This document shows, one piece after another, positions 43,711 to 52,511 of a DNA stretch of 64,000 nt. Position numbers and translations under genes: made by a program. This DNA is from Flavobacteriaceae bacterium (GTDB lineage Bacteria > Bacteroidota > Bacteroidia > Flavobacteriales > Flavobacteriaceae), in assembly GCA_013373385.1 (NCBI GenBank), contig JABXHX010000051.1, positions 1-64,000 of the forward strand. The letters are read 5' to 3'. Under the pieces are notes generated by a model that worked only from the letters and a program-made list of their open reading frames with translations, did not search any database and was not told the origin of the DNA. How positions within the stretch are numbered: the first letter of the stretch is position 1; each line of letters opens with the position of its first letter.

Positions 43711-45906
43711 ATGAAAAAATTACTTGTCCTATTTGTTATTTCCATTGTTAGTTGTACATCTAATACTAAATTAACAGAGTATGAACGTTGGGAATTGCAT
43801 GCTAAAAACACAGAAATTATTAGAGATGATTTTGGCGTACCACACATATACGGAAAAACAGATGCAGATGCTGTTTTTGGAATGTTATATGCGCAGGCAG
43901 AAGATGATTTTAACAGAGTAGAACGCAATTATATTTGGGCAATAGGAAGATTGGCAGAAATTGAAGGTGAAAAATCATTGTACAGTGATTTACGTGCTCG
44001 TTTATACATGACCCAAGAAGAAGCAAAAAAACATTTTGATGAAAGTCCAGAGTGGTTACAAAAATTATGTGTTGCTTTTGCTGATGGATTGAATTACTAC
44101 TTAGCTACACATCCAGAAGTGAAACCAAAATTAATTACTCGTTTTGAACCTTGGATGCCAATGTATTTTAGCGAAGGCTCTATTGGTGGAGATATAGAAA
44201 GAGTTTCTACCAGAAAAATTGCAGCCTTTTATGGCAAACAACATCCAAAAAACGCAACAGCTATTCATAATGGATTGATAAGGTTAAAGGATGATGAACC
44301 AAGAGGTTCTAATGGATTTGCTATTGCAGGAACAAAAACAAAATCTGGTAATGCAATGCTTTTAATCAATCCTCATACTTCATTTTTCTTTCGTGGAGAA
44401 TTACATGTTGTAAGCGAAGAAGGATTAAATGCATACGGAGCTACTACTTGGGGACAGTTTTTTATCTATCAAGGATTTAATGAAAAAACAGGTTGGATGC
44501 ACACCTCTACTGGGACAGACATAATTGATGAATTTGAAGAAACCGTTGTAAAAGATGGTTCAAAAACTTCTTACAAATATGGAGAAGAAACCAGAGCAAT
44601 GGACTCAATTAAAGTCAACTTAAAGTATAAAACAACTGATGGTTTGAAAGAAAAATCTTTTATGACCTACAGAACACATCGAGGTCCTATTACGCATGCA
44701 AATGGGGACAAATGGGTAACTACTGCTTTAATGTGGAGTCCAGTAAAAGCATTGACACAATCATTTACAAGAACTAAAAAAGCAAATCATAAAGAGTTTT
44801 ATGAAATGATGAACATCAGAACCAACTCTTCTAACAATACGGTTTACGCAGATGCAGACGGAACGATTGCTTATTACCACGGCAATTTTATCCCAAAAAG
44901 AAACGAAAAATTTGATTATACCAAACCTGTTGATGGTAGTAACCCAGAAACAGACTGGCAAGGATTACATCCTTTAGAAGACAACATTTTGGTGTTAAAT
45001 CCTCCAAATGGGTGGATTCAGAATTGCAACTCTACTCCGTTTACTGCAGCTGCTGCCTATAGTCCAAAAAAAGAAGATTATCCTGCATATATGCATTCAT
45101 TCCCAGAAAATTTTAGAGGAATGCATGCTATTCCGTTATTAACAGAAGCTAAAGATTTAACCTTAGATTCTTTAATTGACCTAGCTTATGACACTTATTT
45201 ACCTGGTGCTGACGTATTAATTAGTGGATTACTAGACGCAGCAAAAAAATCACCTGTTAAATCTAGAAAAGCAAGAGAGGCAATTGCATTATTAAAAAAA
45301 TGGGATTTTAGAGTATCTGTAACATCTGTTGAAATGACCTTAGCACAATTTTACTTAAATGCTTATTATGCATCTAGAAAAATTCCAAGAATGGCAGGCA
45401 ATAAAAGAATGAGTAGATTAGGGAGGTTTGAATATATGAGTAAAACTTCATCTCCTAAAGAACGATTAGCAGTTTTTCAACTTGCCTTAGATAAGTTAAA
45501 AACTGATTTTGGTTCTTGGAAAACTCCTTGGGGTGAATTTAATAGATACCAAAGAAATGATGGAAAAATAAGACAAGATTTTAACGATGCAAAACCAAGT
45601 ATTCCTGTTGGCATGGCCTCTGGAAGATGGGGTGCTTTAGCTTCTTACGGAGCAAGGTTTGGTAAAGACACTAAACGTCAGTATGGTACTTCTGGAAACA
45701 GTTTTGTAGCAGTTGTAGAATTTGGAGATAAAGTAACCGCAAAAACCATGTTGGCTGGTGGGCAAAGCGGAGATCCAAAATCGCCACATTTTAGCGATCA
45801 AGCGCAACGTTATGTGAACAAACAATTTAAAGATGTTGCCTATTATAAAGAAGATGTATTAAAAAGAGCAAAAAAAACATATCACCCAGGAAACAATAAC
45901 CACTAA
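43711..45906 (+). CDS. Penicillin acylase family protein (Ntn hydrolase), lipoprotein
   Basis: A 731-residue precursor of the penicillin G/AHL acylase type with a lipobox (VISIVSC, Cys15). Autocleavage is expected before Ser200 in PRGSNGFAIAGTKTKSGN, separating the alpha chain from the beta chain. Further conserved parts are LLINPHTSFFFRGELH and the NNTVYADADGTIAYYHG segment. It should remove acyl groups from amines (beta-lactams, N-acyl homoserine lactones, or N-acyl amino acids). It sits between two CocE/NonD hydrolases in one operon. Confidence 0.93.
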   Translation: MKKLLVLFVISIVSCTSNTKLTEYERWELHAKNTEIIRDDFGVPHIYGKTDADAVFGMLYAQAEDDFNRVERNYIWAIGRLAEIEGEKSLYSDLRARLYMTQEEAKKHFDESPEWLQKLCVAFADGLNYYLATHPEVKPKLITRFEPWMPMYFSEGSIGGDIERVSTRKIAAFYGKQHPKNATAIHNGLIRLKDDEPRGSNGFAIAGTKTKSGNAMLLINPHTSFFFRGELHVVSEEGLNAYGATTWGQFFIYQGFNEKTGWMHTSTGTDIIDEFEETVVKDGSKTSYKYGEETRAMDSIKVNLKYKTTDGLKEKSFMTYRTHRGPITHANGDKWVTTALMWSPVKALTQSFTRTKKANHKEFYEMMNIRTNSSNNTVYADADGTIAYYHGNFIPKRNEKFDYTKPVDGSNPETDWQGLHPLEDNILVLNPPNGWIQNCNSTPFTAAAAYSPKKEDYPAYMHSFPENFRGMHAIPLLTEAKDLTLDSLIDLAYDTYLPGADVLISGLLDAAKKSPVKSRKAREAIALLKKWDFRVSVTSVEMTLAQFYLNAYYASRKIPRMAGNKRMSRLGRFEYMSKTSSPKERLAVFQLALDKLKTDFGSWKTPWGEFNRYQRNDGKIRQDFNDAKPSIPVGMASGRWGALASYGARFGKDTKRQYGTSGNSFVAVVEFGDKVTAKTMLAGGQSGDPKSPHFSDQAQRYVNKQFKDVAYYKEDVLKRAKKTYHPGNNNH

Positions 45907-45909
45907 AAA

Positions 45910-47781
45910 ATGAAAAAACAATTCACATTATTACTATTATTCTTAGCGACTATTAGTATTCAAGCACAAAAAACAACACCTATTTTTAAAGATGGAGAAG
46001 CTCAAATTGTAGAAGCTTTTAAGAACCCTAAAGATTGGATACGACACGATTTGTGGGTAGAAACCACTTTTGATACCGATGGAGATGGAAAATTAGATAG
46101 AATGCACGTATCAGTTACCAGGCCAAAACAAACAGAAACCGAAGGTTTAAAATTGCCAATTGTTTATGAGTCTAGTCCATATTATGCTGGTACTGCTGGA
46201 AATGCGCCTATTTTTTGGGATGTGAAACATGAGTTAGGCACAAAACCAAAACCTCGAAATCATGCAGAGGTAAAAAGAACAGGAAAGCGTCCTATTATTT
46301 CAAATTCTCAAATCAGAACTTGGGTACCAAGAGGATATATTGTAGTACATTCTTCTTCACCAGGTACAGGTTTATCAGATGGTTCGCCAACTGTTGGAGG
46401 TGATAATGAATCGCTTGCACCAAAGGCTGTAATTGATTGGCTATGTGGAAGAGCTAATGGTTACACAAGTAGAACGGGGAACAAAAAGGTTAAAGCGTAT
46501 TGGTCTACAGGAAAAGTAGGTATGACTGGAACATCATACAACGGAACCATACCGTTAGCAGCAGCCACAACGGGAGTTAAAGGTCTTGAAGCAATCATTC
46601 CTGTTGCTCCAAACACTTCGTATTACCATTACTATCGTTCTAACGGGTTGGTACGTTCTCCTGGCGGATATTTAGGAGAGGATATCGATGTATTGTATGA
46701 TTTTATCCATAGTGGCGGTGAAGATATGATTCCGAATAAAGGCTATATGAAAGACAATAACAACTCTAAAAAGTTTATCAGAAAAAGAGATTATAGCAAT
46801 GCGAAAGTACGTGATACCGAAATGGCAAACGGAATAGATAGAGCAACTGGAGATTATAACGATTTTTGGGCTGGAAGAGATTATCTAAATGATATGAAAC
46901 CAATGAAAGCTGCCCTGTTAATGTCGCATGGATTTAACGATTGGAACGTAATGCCAGAACACAGCTACAGAATCTATAAAAGAGCCAAAGAAATGGGACT
47001 GCCAACACAAATTTATTATCATCAAAACGGACATGGTGGACCACCACCAATGAAAATGATGAACCGTTGGTTTACACGCTATTTACACGGTATACAAAAC
47101 GGCGTAGAAAATGATGCCAAAGCTTGGATTGTAAGAGAAAATGACGATAGATTACAACCAACATCGTACAAAGATTACCCAAATCCACAAGCAATACCTG
47201 TAACATTTTACTTACACCCTGGTGCTCCAGAAACAGGTAATTTAACAACTACAAAGTCGAATAAAAAAACAAAAGAAACATTGATTGATAATTATTCTTT
47301 CTCTGGTGAAATGCTAGCGCAAGCAGAAAATACAAATCACAGATTATTATATCTTACTCCTACTTTAAAAGAAGATCTCCACATTTCTGGGTTAGCTTCT
47401 ATTACTGTTAAAATAGCGAGTAGTAAACCAGCAGCAAATCTATCTATTTGGCTCGTATCTTTACCATGGAATAAAGGACGTAGAACTAAAATTACCGACA
47501 ATATTATCACACGTGGTTGGGCAGATTTACAGAACTACAAATCGTTACGTAAAAGTGAGCCATTAAAACCAGGTAAGTTTTATGAAATGACGTTTGATTT
47601 ACAACCTGACGACCAAGTGATTAAAAGAGGACAGCAAATAGGTTTAATGATTTTTTCTAGTGATAACCAATATACATTATTACCAAAACCAGGAACAAAA
47701 TTGACCGTTGATTTAAACGGAACTTCAATTTCAATTCCTGTAGTAGGTGGTAAAAATGCTGTTCAAAAATCAATCAAATAA
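45910..47781 (+). CDS. CocE/NonD family hydrolase (Xaa-Pro dipeptidyl-peptidase type)
   Basis: A 623-residue exported hydrolase; signal peptide ends near SIQAQ. The nucleophile is Ser209 in KVGMTGTSYNGTIPLAA; the His region is HQNGHGGPPPMK. The long insert with HDLWVETTFDTDGDGKLDRM and SPYYAGTAGNAPIF resembles Xaa-Pro dipeptidyl-peptidases rather than the first CocE gene of this operon, so the two paralogs probably have different substrates. The start is 4 nt after the acylase stop. Confidence 0.92.
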   Translation: MKKQFTLLLLFLATISIQAQKTTPIFKDGEAQIVEAFKNPKDWIRHDLWVETTFDTDGDGKLDRMHVSVTRPKQTETEGLKLPIVYESSPYYAGTAGNAPIFWDVKHELGTKPKPRNHAEVKRTGKRPIISNSQIRTWVPRGYIVVHSSSPGTGLSDGSPTVGGDNESLAPKAVIDWLCGRANGYTSRTGNKKVKAYWSTGKVGMTGTSYNGTIPLAAATTGVKGLEAIIPVAPNTSYYHYYRSNGLVRSPGGYLGEDIDVLYDFIHSGGEDMIPNKGYMKDNNNSKKFIRKRDYSNAKVRDTEMANGIDRATGDYNDFWAGRDYLNDMKPMKAALLMSHGFNDWNVMPEHSYRIYKRAKEMGLPTQIYYHQNGHGGPPPMKMMNRWFTRYLHGIQNGVENDAKAWIVRENDDRLQPTSYKDYPNPQAIPVTFYLHPGAPETGNLTTTKSNKKTKETLIDNYSFSGEMLAQAENTNHRLLYLTPTLKEDLHISGLASITVKIASSKPAANLSIWLVSLPWNKGRRTKITDNIITRGWADLQNYKSLRKSEPLKPGKFYEMTFDLQPDDQVIKRGQQIGLMIFSSDNQYTLLPKPGTKLTVDLNGTSISIPVVGGKNAVQKSIK

Positions 47782-47792
47782 AATTTAAATAG

Positions 47793-49265
47793 ATGAAGCG
47801 TTTACTCTTATTTTTTACTCTTGTCTGTTTTTACACCAACGGATTTTCTCAACATGGAGAAGAACGTTATGTACCAGAAACCAACCCATTAGTTGTAAAG
47901 AAAATTGCTGAATGGCAAAACATTAAGTTTGGGTTGTTAATGCATTGGGGTGCCTATAGCCAATGGGGTATTGTAGAATCTTGGTCGTTATGTCCAGAGG
48001 AATATGGCTGGTGTGTACGTACAAAAAGTTCGAACCCTAATGATTATAATGTGTATACTAAAGAATACGAAGCATTAAAAGATTCGTTTAATCCATATAA
48101 GTTTAATCCAGATAAATGGGCAAAAGCTGCAAAATATGCGGGGATGAAATATGTAGTTTTTACTACCAAGCATCACGACGGATTTAGCATGTTCGATTCT
48201 AAATATACAGACTATAAAATAACGAATACTAAATCACCTTTTTCTAAGCATCCTAGAAGAAATGTAGCCAAAGAAATATTTGATAGTTTTAGAAAAGAGG
48301 GCTTATGGGCTGGCGCTTATTTTTCTAAACCCGATTGGCATTCGCCCTATTATTGGGATCCAAAATATCCGCCAAGAGATAGAAATGTAAATTATGAGCC
48401 AGAAGCCAATCCAAAAAAATGGCAACAGTTTATTGATTTTACTCATAATCAAATATTAGAATTACTTACAGATTACGGAAAGATTGATATTCTTTGGTTA
48501 GATGGTGGTTGGGTTGCAAAAAACACGAAAGAAGAAATTACCAGCTGGTACGATCAACAATTTAAGAGTTCTAAAAACGGATATATAAAACATCGAATGG
48601 TTAATCAAGACATTCTGATGGATGAACTTGTAAAAAAAGCAAGACAAAAACAGCCAGAATTAATTGTAGTTGACAGAGCTGTCTATGGAAAAAATCAGAA
48701 TTATTTAACACCAGAAAATCGTGTTCCAAAAAAACCATTACCGTATCCTTGGGAATCTTGTATTATTTCTGGTGGAGGTTGGTCTCACACCAAAAATGCC
48801 AAATACATGAGTGGTAGACAAGGGGTACAATTATTGGTAGATATTGTTGCAAAAGGTGGCAATTTATTATTGAATGTTGCACCTACTCCAGAAGGAGAAT
48901 GGCAACAAGGAGCTTACGATTTACTGAAAGAGTTTGGTGATTGGATGCACATAAACAGCGAAGGAATTTACAACAGTAAAGTACTTGCTCCCTACAAAGA
49001 AAATAACATTTGCATGACAAAACAAGCGAATGGGAATGCTTATTTTTTCTATTTAGCTAAAGAAGGAGAAACCAATATTCCGGCAGAGATTTTTATAGAA
49101 TCTCATCAACCGACAAAAGACGCAAAAGTAACCTTACTAGGTAGTAAAAAGTCACTTTCTTGGAGAAAAGTAGGCAGCGGATTTAAAATTAAAATTCCGA
49201 AGCGCTTACAGCATAATCCGCCAAGTAATTATGTTTGGACTTTTAAAGTTTCCTCTTTAAAATAA
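47793..49265 (+). CDS. Alpha-L-fucosidase, GH29
   Basis: A 490-residue GH29 enzyme with a signal peptide (ends near GFSQ). Family motifs: KFGLLMHWGAYSQWG (45-59), TTKHHDGFSMFDSKYTDY (124-141) and the catalytic nucleophile Asp237 in ILWLDGGW. The C-terminal part carries GGNLLLNVAPTPEGEW and a beta-sandwich. It hydrolyses alpha-L-fucosides from outside polymers. It is the last gene of the hydrolase operon, 11 nt after the second CocE gene. No sulfatase or other glycosidase accompanies it. Confidence 0.93.
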   Translation: MKRLLLFFTLVCFYTNGFSQHGEERYVPETNPLVVKKIAEWQNIKFGLLMHWGAYSQWGIVESWSLCPEEYGWCVRTKSSNPNDYNVYTKEYEALKDSFNPYKFNPDKWAKAAKYAGMKYVVFTTKHHDGFSMFDSKYTDYKITNTKSPFSKHPRRNVAKEIFDSFRKEGLWAGAYFSKPDWHSPYYWDPKYPPRDRNVNYEPEANPKKWQQFIDFTHNQILELLTDYGKIDILWLDGGWVAKNTKEEITSWYDQQFKSSKNGYIKHRMVNQDILMDELVKKARQKQPELIVVDRAVYGKNQNYLTPENRVPKKPLPYPWESCIISGGGWSHTKNAKYMSGRQGVQLLVDIVAKGGNLLLNVAPTPEGEWQQGAYDLLKEFGDWMHINSEGIYNSKVLAPYKENNICMTKQANGNAYFFYLAKEGETNIPAEIFIESHQPTKDAKVTLLGSKKSLSWRKVGSGFKIKIPKRLQHNPPSNYVWTFKVSSLK

Positions 49266-49267
49266 GA

Positions 49268-49332
49268 CGAGGCGGTTTGAAAAGTGATTCTTCAATTACT
49301 TTCAGAATAACACTTTTTAAACCGCTTGTTTA
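49268..49332. terminator. Long bidirectional hairpin terminator
   Basis: GCGGTTTGAAAAGTG (49272-49286) pairs with CACTTTTTAAACCGC (49311-49325), one G-U pair; an inner ATTCT/AGAAT stem lies in the loop. It separates the fucosidase from the convergent MFS gene. Confidence 0.75.
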
Positions 49333-49333
49333 T

Positions 49334-50542
49334 CTAATTTGTCTTTTCTCTTTGTACCATTTGCATCAACACAAACAAAAGCAGTATTCCAACCATAGAT
49401 ACTCCAGTAATAATATACCAAGTTGCATCAAATCCTAAAGAGTTGATCATTTGCAACCCAGAATTATGTCCAAAAATATGGGCAATTGAAAACGCAATGC
49501 TATAATATGCCATATATTCGCCTTGTTTTCCTCTTTTTGCTCTTTCCATTACAAAAGCATTAGAAAAAGGAAACGCAATCATTTCTCCTATGGTCATTAA
49601 AAACATTCCAACTACTAAAATACCTGACCATGAAAAAATGTTTAACACAATAAAACTCAACCCTGTTAAAAACAAGCCAAACAACATTAAAAATTCTTTG
49701 CTGTATTTACTTTCTTCTAACCATTTAATCAAAGGCATTTCAAGAACAAAAATCAACAACCCATTAAAACCAAGCAACAAGCCTATTTGCAATTCGGTTA
49801 AAACATGTATGTCTTTATAGTACAATGGCATTGATGAAAAATACTGTAGAAAGGTAACTCCAAAAATAACCATGGCAATGAAAAACACCCAAAATGCCTT
49901 GTCAGAAAATATTGAATGTGGATCTTCTACTTTAACCTCATCTATAACTTTTGCTTTTTTAGGATGCAATACAACAGACAGCAACACTGTTGCTAAGATA
50001 CATGTAACTCCATCCACCCAAAATAATCCGTTGTAACTTATATACGTAATAATTAAGCCACCAATGGCTGGACCAGCAGAAAAACCTAAATTAATTGCCA
50101 ACCTTATTAAAGTTACCGAGCGTGTTTTGTTTTCTGGCTTACTATAAGCACTTAATGCCACAAACATGGCTGGTCTAAATGCGTCTGCTATCAACGTAAC
50201 CATAAATATTCCAAAGCAAAACTGATAGAAATTAGTTGCTAATTGAAGTAGCATAAATGCAATTCCGGTAAAAAATAAACTAATCTTCATTACTTTAAAA
50301 GACCCTATTTTATCTGTTAATTTACCCCCTATCCAAGAGCCAGCAACTGAGCCTAAACCAAAAAAGGACATTACCCAGCCAACATCTTTAATTGTAAATT
50401 GTAAACTTTCTGTAAGGTAAATAGATAAAAATGGTAACACCATGGTTCCGGCTCTATTGATGAGTGTTACTAAGGCTAGCCACCAAACCTCTCTTGAGAG
50501 GCCTTTAAAAGTTTTTAAGTAGTTAGAGTATAATTTTTTCAT
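49334..50542 (-). CDS. MFS transporter
   Basis: A 402-residue major facilitator with 12 predicted transmembrane segments. The loop 2-3 motif appears as GKLTDKIGSFKVMKI and the loop 8-9 side as KWLEESKYSKEFL. Drug-exporter and sugar-type MFS proteins share this look, so the substrate is unknown. The gene is convergent with the hydrolase operon and could export or import its product, but no link is proven. Confidence 0.9.
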   Translation of the reverse strand: MKKLYSNYLKTFKGLSREVWWLALVTLINRAGTMVLPFLSIYLTESLQFTIKDVGWVMSFFGLGSVAGSWIGGKLTDKIGSFKVMKISLFFTGIAFMLLQLATNFYQFCFGIFMVTLIADAFRPAMFVALSAYSKPENKTRSVTLIRLAINLGFSAGPAIGGLIITYISYNGLFWVDGVTCILATVLLSVVLHPKKAKVIDEVKVEDPHSIFSDKAFWVFFIAMVIFGVTFLQYFSSMPLYYKDIHVLTELQIGLLLGFNGLLIFVLEMPLIKWLEESKYSKEFLMLFGLFLTGLSFIVLNIFSWSGILVVGMFLMTIGEMIAFPFSNAFVMERAKRGKQGEYMAYYSIAFSIAHIFGHNSGLQMINSLGFDATWYIITGVSMVGILLLFVLMQMVQREKTN

Positions 50543-50564
50543 GTTTTTGGTTGTTGTTATAAAA

Positions 50565-50715
50565 ATAAAAAGTCCGACTGTGAAGTCGGACTCTTATTGA
50601 TAGTTATATTTTATTAAGATATAATTACATTACATAAGGTACACGACTTTGTTTCGTCTTAACGACGACTTTTGACATGTATATGTAATGACATTCCTCA
50701 TTTTTTCTTTTTTGA
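50565..50715 (-). ncRNA. Predicted short minus-strand transcript with a 17-codon frame
   Basis: On the minus strand a TAGATTTG box (50728-50721), the same -7 sequence as small RNA copy 1, is followed about 130 nt later by a strong intrinsic terminator: AGTCCGACT-TCAC-AGTCGGACT with a T-rich tail. The terminator lies upstream of the MFS start, so the unit ends before that gene. Inside is an ATG-to-TAA frame of 17 codons (50678 to 50625) encoding the basic peptide MSKVVVKTKQSRVPYVM. Whether the RNA or the peptide matters is unknown. A -33 TTG is not evident. Confidence 0.45.
50566..50592 (-). terminator. Terminator upstream of the MFS gene
   Basis: A perfect 9-bp GC-containing stem AGTCCGACT (50571-50579) / AGTCGGACT (50584-50592); T-run on the minus strand side. 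Confidence 0.8.
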
Positions 50716-50778
50716 TGCTTCAAATCTATAAAATTATTTTGTAAAGTTGTACTTTTATTTTTTAAAATTATTTTTCTG

Positions 50779-51384
50779 ATGAAAAAAGCCTTACTACTTC
50801 TTATCTTTCTTTCTTCAGTTTCTTTAACGGCACAAGACACTTATATTAAAGAAATTAAAAACTATCAGTACAAAGAAAATTTAAAGTTTAACGATAAGAA
50901 TACTTCGCCCTTAACAGCTAAAGATTTAAGAAAATTCAGCGCATTGAGCTTTTATAAAATCGACAGAAAATATAAAATTGTAGCTAAATTAGTAAAAGAA
51001 AAAAATCCAGTAATTTTTGCAATGCCAACTACTACTGAGAGAAAACCTTTGTATATAAAATACGGAACTTTATTTTTTACGTTGGATGGGAAACAACAGC
51101 AATTAAATATTTACCAAAACAAAGATTTAGGCAGAAACCCTATGTATAGAGATTATTTATTCTTGCCTTTTACGGACAAGACCAGCGGAAACGGATCTTA
51201 TGGCGGTGGACGTTATATTGATGTCTTAACAACTGATGAAAAAACAGATGGAACAATTAATATTGACTTTAACAAAGCGTACAATCCGTATTGTGCCTAT
51301 AGCGATAGATATTCTTGCCCAATAACACCTAAAGAAAATCATATTAGTGTTGAGGTAAAAGCAGGCGTAAAAGCGTATAAATAA
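50779..51384 (+). CDS. DUF1684 domain-containing secreted protein
   Basis: A 201-residue protein with a signal peptide (ends near SLTAQ). The DUF1684 pattern is clear: FNDKNTSPLTAKDLRKFSALSFYKIDRKYKI, then LFFTLDGKQQQLNIYQ, FLPFTDKTSGNGSYGGGRYIDV and YNPYCAYSDRYSCPITPKENH. Its function is unknown. Convergent with the crotonase gene. Confidence 0.92.
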   Translation: MKKALLLLIFLSSVSLTAQDTYIKEIKNYQYKENLKFNDKNTSPLTAKDLRKFSALSFYKIDRKYKIVAKLVKEKNPVIFAMPTTTERKPLYIKYGTLFFTLDGKQQQLNIYQNKDLGRNPMYRDYLFLPFTDKTSGNGSYGGGRYIDVLTTDEKTDGTINIDFNKAYNPYCAYSDRYSCPITPKENHISVEVKAGVKAYK

Positions 51385-51390
51385 TTATGA

Positions 51391-52092
51391 CTACGGATTA
51401 ATTGCTATCTCTTCAGATAAATCTAATTGTATGGCTTTTTCTAGCGCTTCTAAATGTGGCTTTCTCACTTTTATTTTAGTTGCTGCGTGCGCTTTTGTAT
51501 TGAGTTTCGAAAACATTTCTGCTACATAAACTGCTGTAGTCATCAACTTATCTTCTGTAACTAGAGTATCAAAAAAACCAGCTTTCATGGCTGTTTTAGG
51601 ATTAAACATTTCGGCATTACTTACACTTCTATCTAGATAGGTATTCACTAACCTTGCTTTTGCTATAGCAACACCTGCATGGTGCATAGTCATACCAATT
51701 TGTACTTCATTCATACAAATTTTGTAATCTCCTTCTACTCCAATTCTATAATCTGCTGACAGTAATAAAAAAGCACCTTTAGCTACTGCATGCCCGTTAC
51801 ATGCAATAATTATAGGCATCGGAAAAGACAACATTCTTAAAGATAATTTTGAGCCTTTTGTTACCAATTCTTTTGCTGCTTCTGGACTTTTAGTCATCAC
51901 TTTTAAATCAAATCCCGCAGAAAATATTCCTGGCTGACCAGTTAGAATTACAACTTTATTTTCTTCTAGTGCTTTATCTAATGCTTTGTTTATTCCTTCA
52001 ATTACTTCATGCGAAATAGCATTCGCTTTTCCATTATTAATGGTAACTAATGCATATTTGTCTTCACTCTTGTATTGTACTACTTCATTCAT
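51391..52092 (-). CDS. Enoyl-CoA hydratase/isomerase family protein
   Basis: A 233-residue crotonase-fold protein from the ATG at 52092 (MNEVVQYKSED); the TTG at 52131 would add 13 residues encoded by a repeat. The oxyanion-hole segments are ILTGQPGIFSAGFDLKVM and NGHAVAKGAFLLLSADYRIG. A second catalytic Glu as in true enoyl-CoA hydratases is not evident, so hydratase activity is unsure. Minus-strand run with fluC and the DoxX protein. Confidence 0.85.
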   Translation of the reverse strand: MNEVVQYKSEDKYALVTINNGKANAISHEVIEGINKALDKALEENKVVILTGQPGIFSAGFDLKVMTKSPEAAKELVTKGSKLSLRMLSFPMPIIIACNGHAVAKGAFLLLSADYRIGVEGDYKICMNEVQIGMTMHHAGVAIAKARLVNTYLDRSVSNAEMFNPKTAMKAGFFDTLVTEDKLMTTAVYVAEMFSKLNTKAHAATKIKVRKPHLEALEKAIQLDLSEEIAINP

Positions 52093-52109
52093 TTCTAATA
52101 TTGTATTAT

Positions 52110-52140
52110 TTGTGATTTCGACTACGCTCAATCACCAATT
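52110..52140. repeat. Short flavobacterial repeat remnant
   Basis: TGATTTCGACTACGCTCAATCA (broken here as TGATTTCGACTACGC + TCAATCA) has TGATT/AATCA ends and resembles the TTCGACT-CGCTCAATC repeats common between flavobacterial genes. It sits between crcB and the crotonase start. Confidence 0.45.
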
Positions 52141-52141
52141 A

Positions 52142-52507
52142 TTATTTTATCAAATACATTCCTGCAAAAACAGCTAGAAATCCAACTACAAAACTTGCTA
52201 TGGTATAGATTGCGAAACTGGTAAAATCTCCTGATTTTAAAAACACATGATTTTCGTAAGCAAAGGTAGAAAAGGTTGTAAAACCTCCACAAAAACCTGT
52301 TGCCAAGAGCAAAGTGTGATTTTCTGTTAGTGCATCGTTTTTAGCAGCAAAACCTAAGAGAATCCCGATGAATAAACTCCCTAAAATATTGGCTAAAAAT
52401 GTACCTAATGGAATTCCGTTTTCTTGATTATTCAACCATTTACCGACTACAAAACGCAACGCACTACCAAAACCTCCTCCAATAAAAACCAAGAGTAATT
52501 GTTTCAT
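52142..52507 (-). CDS. crcB: Fluoride-specific channel FluC/CrcB
   Basis: A 121-residue four-helix membrane protein of the Fluc family, which exports fluoride as a dual-topology dimer. Hallmarks are GGGFGSALRFVVGKWL, PLGTFLANILGSLFIGIL and ATGFCGGFTTFSTFAYEN. No fluoride riboswitch is seen in the 4-nt gap to the DoxX gene, with which it shares an operon. Confidence 0.96.
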   Translation of the reverse strand: MKQLLLVFIGGGFGSALRFVVGKWLNNQENGIPLGTFLANILGSLFIGILLGFAAKNDALTENHTLLLATGFCGGFTTFSTFAYENHVFLKSGDFTSFAIYTIASFVVGFLAVFAGMYLIK

Positions 52508-52511
52508 AAAC

